Positions 59,461 to 64,000 of a DNA stretch of 64,000 bases are shown here, piece after piece (the stretch's first letter is position 1; each line of letters begins with the position of its first letter). The stretch is from positions 1 through 64,000 of the forward strand of contig JAIXMR010000070.1 of NCBI GenBank assembly GCA_025677835.1, in the 5' to 3' direction. The position numbers and the translations under genes were made by a program. The notes below the pieces were generated by a model. That model searched no databases. It was given only the letters and a program-made list of their open reading frames with translations, and was not told where the DNA came from. Origin of the DNA: Sporodiniella umbellata. Its lineage: Eukaryota > Mucoromycota > Mucoromycetes > Mucorales > Rhizopodaceae.

Positions 59461-60506
59461 ACAATATCAAAACAATAAAACATACATACTACATCCTTTT
59501 TGAAAACACCCTCTTTTGTTTTTACTGATAAAAGTCAACTATACCTAATCTTGTATACAATATCCTGTAGTAACGTTATAAAGTCAATTGATAGGTGTTC
59601 AAGCATGGCATCTTTTTTTATTCTGGCCCAGGTAACAGAGCGACCCATGTATTTTATAGTTTGCCTATCCGACTGTGCACGTAAACTTTTCGTCTTGCTA
59701 TAAAAGACTTCAAGGACAAAATATCAACAGCTGTGCTACTGCTCACAATATTTTCGTTTTTGTTATTTTATTTTTTTTTTGGAAAAAAGTAAACCTTTTT
59801 GTTTACTGATAAAAAGTTCACACACGTCTTAAAAACGCTTTCCACTACCAATCGCAATGCTGTAGGGGGTATGCTTTTTCAAACGCCGATAACTGGGCAT
59901 TAACACTATTACAATTTATTGCAATCAGGCCAAGACGATACACTGAATGCTAACAATGTGCTTGAACGCTCGCTTTGCTACAGTACCTTGCGTTACTCAG
60001 TTTCTGCCCTTAGTTCCTACCTAGTCTAGCTGCCTAGCTCAAATCAATTGCTACTGTATCTTTTAACGAGTGATACATTTGTCCAGTCCTTGCTTAACAT
60101 TAGCTATTTAAACAGTTTGAGATGCGAAGCGCCACTTTTGAAGACTCAACATAATCAACATCACAAAACTTGAGCTTTTTTTTTTTTGGCACTGGCTTGA
60201 ATCAGCTGATGCAAAGGGAATTCAGGTTAAAACTCCCTTTCTAGAAATCAGTCTTTGCGTTAACGTGTGACAACGGAAATGCACATTCATGGTTATTGTC
60301 ATTGCCTTTTCAATGTATAGAAGGCTTCTAACAGTTTTGTTAGCTAAAAAAAACCTTTGTGGCTACCATTTTCAATCCATTAACCACTAACAAACGCTGC
60401 AGTAAATAACAAATATGAGACAATAGTAAAAATCCTTTTAGAAGTAATATGTATTTTTTTATAAAGTTTAAAAAACGTTCCCAGCTTGGAGCACAAGTGA
60501 AAACCC
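59461..60506. other. Intergenic region between convergent genes
   Basis: About 1 kb between INH1 and the 3' end of eL18. It is AT-rich with T-tracts at 59770-59780 and 60177-60186. Nothing recognisable was seen. Confidence 0.5.
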
Positions 60507-61253
60507 TTAAACCTTGAAACCACGAGAAGCACGCTTACCACGAGCACGTTCGAACTTGCGACCCTTGGAGCGAACATAGGGCTTCTTGTTCTTGTGGGGA
60601 CCGAAGCCAAAGTGCTTAACGGATTCACGAGAGTTCTTAGCACCACGGATGAGGATGGTATTGGCACCAGTGGGGGCACGGAGAGCCAATTGATCCAAGG
60701 TCAAGCATTCACCACCAGCCTTCAAGATACGAGCCTTAGCAGTCTTGGTGAAGTGAAGAGCAGCAATGGAGAGCTTGGGGAGATCGAGGAGACGAGAGTC
60801 ATCAGTGACGGTACCGACAACAACGGTGGTCTTGTTTTCCTTAACGTTACGGACAACACGAGAGACAGTAACAGGAGGACGGTTGACACGAGACATAAAA
60901 AGACGCTTCAAGACAATCTTGTTGAACTTGGCATCAGTACGACGAGCAAGGAAACGGTAGAGCTACGAATGGTGTGTCAAATCGCTGAGTATTTTTATAT
61001 ATATATATTGCTTTGAGAAAAGATTTACCTTGACCAACAAAGCCAAGTAGACGTTGTCAGACTTGGGAGCGGTACGGTTAGAGTTCTTAACGTGGTGATT
61101 CTTAAGATCGATACCCTTTTTAAAAATTGCTAGTTAGTTTTCGTTCGACTTTTTAAACAATGCCGTATAAACACTAAGCGTCATTTCTCTTCATTTGGTA
61201 AGCTGAGGTTTGCATAGCCCCGCAGGGAAGCAAAAGCTCATGCATGTCACCAT
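60507..61253 (-). CDS. RPL18: 60S ribosomal protein eL18
   Basis: Large-subunit ribosomal protein. The main exon ends at TAA 60507-60509 and contains [57 protein letters not shown] and [20 protein letters not shown]. Upstream exons give [20 protein letters not shown] and NVYLALLVK (exon from 61115), then [20 protein letters not shown]. The start is proposed as ATG alone at 61253-61251, donor ATG|GTGACA, giving MGIDLKNHH after a 135-base intron; an even more distant first exon is possible. Codon use is strongly biased. Antisense open frames here are shadows. Confidence 0.92.
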
Positions 61254-61986
61254 TTATCGTTTTGGTGCATCATGTGCTTTTGGAGATGATATCTTTTTTT
61301 TTTGATTTTATCTAAAGTGTTGCTAATACTGATGAACAAATCGACGCATCCATCAGCTTTATTCTTCACGATCCATTCCGCATAGTGTTTATAGTGGGCT
61401 TTTGAATAGATGGATAGTTTATTACCATTTTAGACTACTAAGAGAAGAGAACGTTTTCTAGTTTCGCCCATGCTGTATCCAATCTATTGCTTTGAGGTAC
61501 TTCTTAGAGTTCCGATACCTAAAATTTTGCGGTCCGGAAATATTGAGGTAAAAATAGGGTCCGGACTACCAGATAAAACCACGCTGGACTTTTTTTTTTC
61601 AAGGCAATATACCATTTGTTCTCCTAGACGCTTGAGAATCTTATGCTTAAAGTAACGTTGAACAGGTTTTGCCACGACGATTTGGAACTTGCTTTGTATT
61701 GCAGTGGGGGTGCGATATTTTAAAGCAGTCTTTGTCGCCTTGGAAAGTTTTGTTTGTGTTTAATTAGCAAAGAGGTATCTGTTGTATATCAAAGAAAAGC
61801 AGCACGTCTAACAAGGAGGCTCAAAGGGCATCAATTGAATTGCCGATTTTTAAAAGTTAAAAGCTCGAAAGCTTTTATGTTATAAACGCACTTTTTCAAC
61901 CAAACGTATAAAATATATATTAGCAACTGCTTATATAGTATGTTTTATGATGCCCATATCTCAATAAAAAAAAGAAACTCTCTTGG
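61254..61986. other. Intergenic region with an open minus-strand segment
   Basis: About 730 bases. The segment 61484-61740 is open on the minus strand (KFQIVVAKPVQRYFKHK, ILKRLGEQMVYCLEKKK), but no start or neighbouring exon was found. It may be a decayed gene. See the findings. Confidence 0.4.
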
Positions 61987-62567
61987 CTATCTTCTTGTTC
62001 TTCTTGTCATCATTCGGCTTGCAGTGCCACCAGCTGTAGTTCCAGCAGACTTGGCATGGTTGTTGTTTAAGCTCATGTTATTGTTAGCTGAGTCACTTAT
62101 AGCAGAGGAGCTCGTCAAACCTAAGCTAGCCATCCCGTTTCTAATACCACTTGTGGTTCCTGAGGCCCCGGTATTAGACGGTATATTTACTACATTATTA
62201 GCTGATAAAATACCCAGACCTTTGTTGTTACTATGACCCATATTTTCGTCTCTTCCATGGATTGAGCCTTGGCTTCCTCCCGGCGATACAACTCCTTCAT
62301 TATAAGCAGCCTTGGATCGCCTTGTTCTGTTAAAAGTGCTTGAACGTGCAACGTTTTGTAGTGCTATAGATCAGTTTAGTATAATATAGTTATTGGATAT
62401 AGCCTAGTTTATCTACATTGTTTTCTCTGCTTTTCATGTCTAGATTGTACTAGTTTGAAGTGTTGCAGCAGCTCCTGGTATTTGATAGCATTTATATCCT
62501 CCATCTTGGTTTTTGATGTTTGTCTTTTTTCTGTAGAAGTAGTAGTCATAGTTGTTGGTCCGGCCAT
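61987..62567 (-). CDS. Small Ser/Thr/Asn-rich protein, family not recognised
   Basis: Two exons, 62567-62417 and 62363-61987, encode 175 residues in phase. The N-terminus is Thr-rich (MAGPTTMTTTSTEKRQTSK) and then helical (KMEDINAIKYQELLQHFKLV, QSRHEKQRKQ), a likely coiled coil. The rest is low in structure: SSTFNRTRRSKAAYNEGVVS, then Gly/Ser/Asn-rich sequence, ending in a basic tail TASRMMTRRTRR. The basic segments suggest a nuclear or chromatin-linked protein. A distant resemblance to the N-terminal helices of borealin/Nbl1-type proteins is possible but I could not confirm it. Its start lies 61 bases after the VAC14 stop, on the same strand. Confidence 0.6.
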
Positions 62568-62628
62568 AGAACTATATGTCGAGAATTATTCGATATACAA
62601 GACATGATAAATGGTTTTTTTTTGTACT

Positions 62629-64000
62629 TTACTTTTTGGGTAAAACATGCAGAAATCCTAAAGAAGATACGCTACTGAGTCTGTTGCGGAGAGTTGAAAA
62701 GGCAGAAGACTGTGGTAATAACATAAGAATACCATATAAGCATTTGAACAGGTATGGGTATTTTTCAGGTTCAAGTAGTTGGAGCCGCAAATCTGAAAAT
62801 GAGCAAAAAAAAAAAAAAAAAAAGTCAAATTTGTGTTTTCATACTATACAAAAAGCTTACATGTAAAAACAGGTGACTCTAAGAGCTGAACCAACTTGTC
62901 TACCTGTATCAACAGATTTACAGTAATTTCAAATTCAGAGCTACAGAGAAATTAGCTAAAATGACGGTTTAAAGAAATTTTCTTACAACGTTAGAAGCAT
63001 ATTCGATGCATGTTCATATGTCTGAGCTAACAGGCACAAAGAAAAGGCGGATATAGCATTGTGACACCAGGATTTGTAAAGAGTATTGAATAGTCTTTGA
63101 TTGTCTTTGTTGTCCAAGTTTCGAAGTCTTTTTCGAAGATCAGACAGTTCAGATGCTGTGATCAATATTATGTTTAAGTTTTGTATCATGATACTAGCAA
63201 ACTCTAAATCATCGTCTGCTTCCAGTATATCCGCCATTGTACAATAGATACGTTCTGGGTCCAAGCTCATACATAACTGTCGAATGATTAGGCTACCTCT
63301 AGTTTCCAATAGCCTTCTATCTGTGCTAAAAAGTGAAAGAAGGCTGACCATAAATCCACGAAAATAGTCCTGATCAGAATAAAAAGATATCTGTGCCAAT
63401 AGCTGTAAATCTCTTCTTACAACCTCTTCTGAAGAGTCAGAGAGTGTCTTCAACAGCGCAGGGAATGTCCCGTCATCAGACATTAATATCTAGAAAATTA
63501 GATAAGCAAGTGCCTCGCCTGTACAAGGCATTTGGAGATATAATTACCTTATTTGGGGCTTTTTTATGAAGCATCAAAAGCCAATCTAAACTAGCAACTC
63601 GGGTTTCCTCATGCTGATTAAGGAACTGTAGTCTCAAATTGGCAACTGTTGCTTGATAGTCAAAAAGATCGCCCGCATTTTCTGCGCTCTTCATTTTACG
63701 AGTCAACCTTAACTGGTATGGGCTGCCAGAAGGGTCACTTACGCTCGACGTCGGCTCTGGAGAAGTTGATTCAAGAAAGGCAGGTACAATAGAGGTTTCT
63801 AAAACAATTTTTTGAAGCTTTTGGTTTGTATCAAGAGCAATTAGGCGAATGTCAGTCACTGAGTGTGCTAGACATGGCAACACTTCTTTTATAATTTCGG
63901 GAGTGAATTGAATGATAACGCTTTTTGCAATATCTATAAATGCATTGATCCACAAAAGCGCTGTTTTCTGAATTTCTTCCTCAGCAGAAGAAAGATGATT
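62629..64000 (-). CDS. VAC14: VAC14, PI(3,5)P2-complex scaffold (5' end beyond window)
   Basis: Scaffold of the Fab1/Fig4 lipid-kinase complex on vacuoles and endolysosomes. The gene enters from the right edge and ends at TAA 62629-62631. HEAT-type helices ([37 protein letters not shown]) come first. The Vac14_Fig4_bd domain follows: [40 protein letters not shown] and [11 protein letters not shown]. The final exons give [40 protein letters not shown] and [16 protein letters not shown], matching the conserved VAC14 C-terminus. One late intron carries an A-tract. The 3' exons are not visible as one frame, so the domain only shows after splicing. Confidence 0.9.

Noticed and set aside
60594..61016. 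A 140-codon plus-strand frame
   Set aside because: Antisense to the eL18 ribosomal protein exons and explained by their codon bias.
1..64000. CRISPR arrays, prophage or insertion sequences
   Set aside because: The window is a eukaryotic nuclear sequence. No spaced direct repeats, transposase domains or terminal repeats with target duplications were seen.

Overview
This looks like an AT-rich eukaryotic genome window from a filamentous early-diverging fungus, most likely Mucoromycota. The genes carry many short GT-AG introns. The gene set is fungal: SCH9-type kinase, Zn2Cys6 regulator, Kre9/Knh1-type wall protein, INH1, MIM2-like protein and a DUF3020 protein. It also includes muskelin and a receiver-like phosphodiesterase, which are not typical of ascomycete yeasts. 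No bacterial operons, CRISPR arrays, rRNA genes or convincing tRNA genes were found. Very long A/T homopolymers sit between genes and, unusually, inside many introns.

Layout, left to right. 0-7.2 kb: a cyclic-nucleotide phosphodiesterase cut by the left edge, an SCH9-like AGC kinase, a MIM2-like outer-membrane import factor divergent from an endosomal Qc-SNARE, then a small eight-cysteine GPI-type secreted protein at 7.2-7.8 kb. 8.9-14.5 kb: muskelin and the RNA polymerase II subunit RPB4, which is split over five small exons. 16.4-26.1 kb: a glycine-rich secreted protein, a basic orphan protein, uroporphyrinogen decarboxylase and a DUF726 membrane hydrolase. 26.7-36.9 kb: a small orphan gene, a DUF3020 protein, an SHD1/F-box/cysteine-rich protein, a second F-box-like protein and a transcription factor with two complete Zn2Cys6 clusters. 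37-42.3 kb is gene-poor with only relics or tiny gene candidates. 42.3-55 kb is dense: Kre9/Knh1 GPI protein, membrane-anchored GH35 beta-galactosidase, the RED splicing factor, a DYRK kinase and a glyoxal-oxidase-like copper radical oxidase. 55-59.1 kb is gene-poor and holds two good hairpins. 59.1-64 kb: INH1, ribosomal protein eL18, an orphan protein and VAC14 (5' part beyond the window).

The genes do not form one pathway. Several share themes: nutrient/cAMP signalling (phosphodiesterase, SCH9, DYRK), endolysosomal traffic (SNARE, VAC14, DUF726/Mil1-like), mitochondria (MIM2-like, INH1) and the cell surface (Kre9-like, Gly-rich, eight-Cys protein, GH35, glyoxal oxidase). The strongest candidates for something undescribed are the dual Zn2Cys6 regulator (34.5-36.9 kb), the SHD1-F-box-cysteine-rich architecture (29.6-31.3 kb), the degenerate receiver domain on the phosphodiesterase (about 1.7-2.2 kb), the perfect 22-bp hairpin at 56.26 kb, and the systematic homopolymer load of introns. 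Exon boundaries were read by eye from splice-site consensus and reading-frame phase; there is no transcript evidence.
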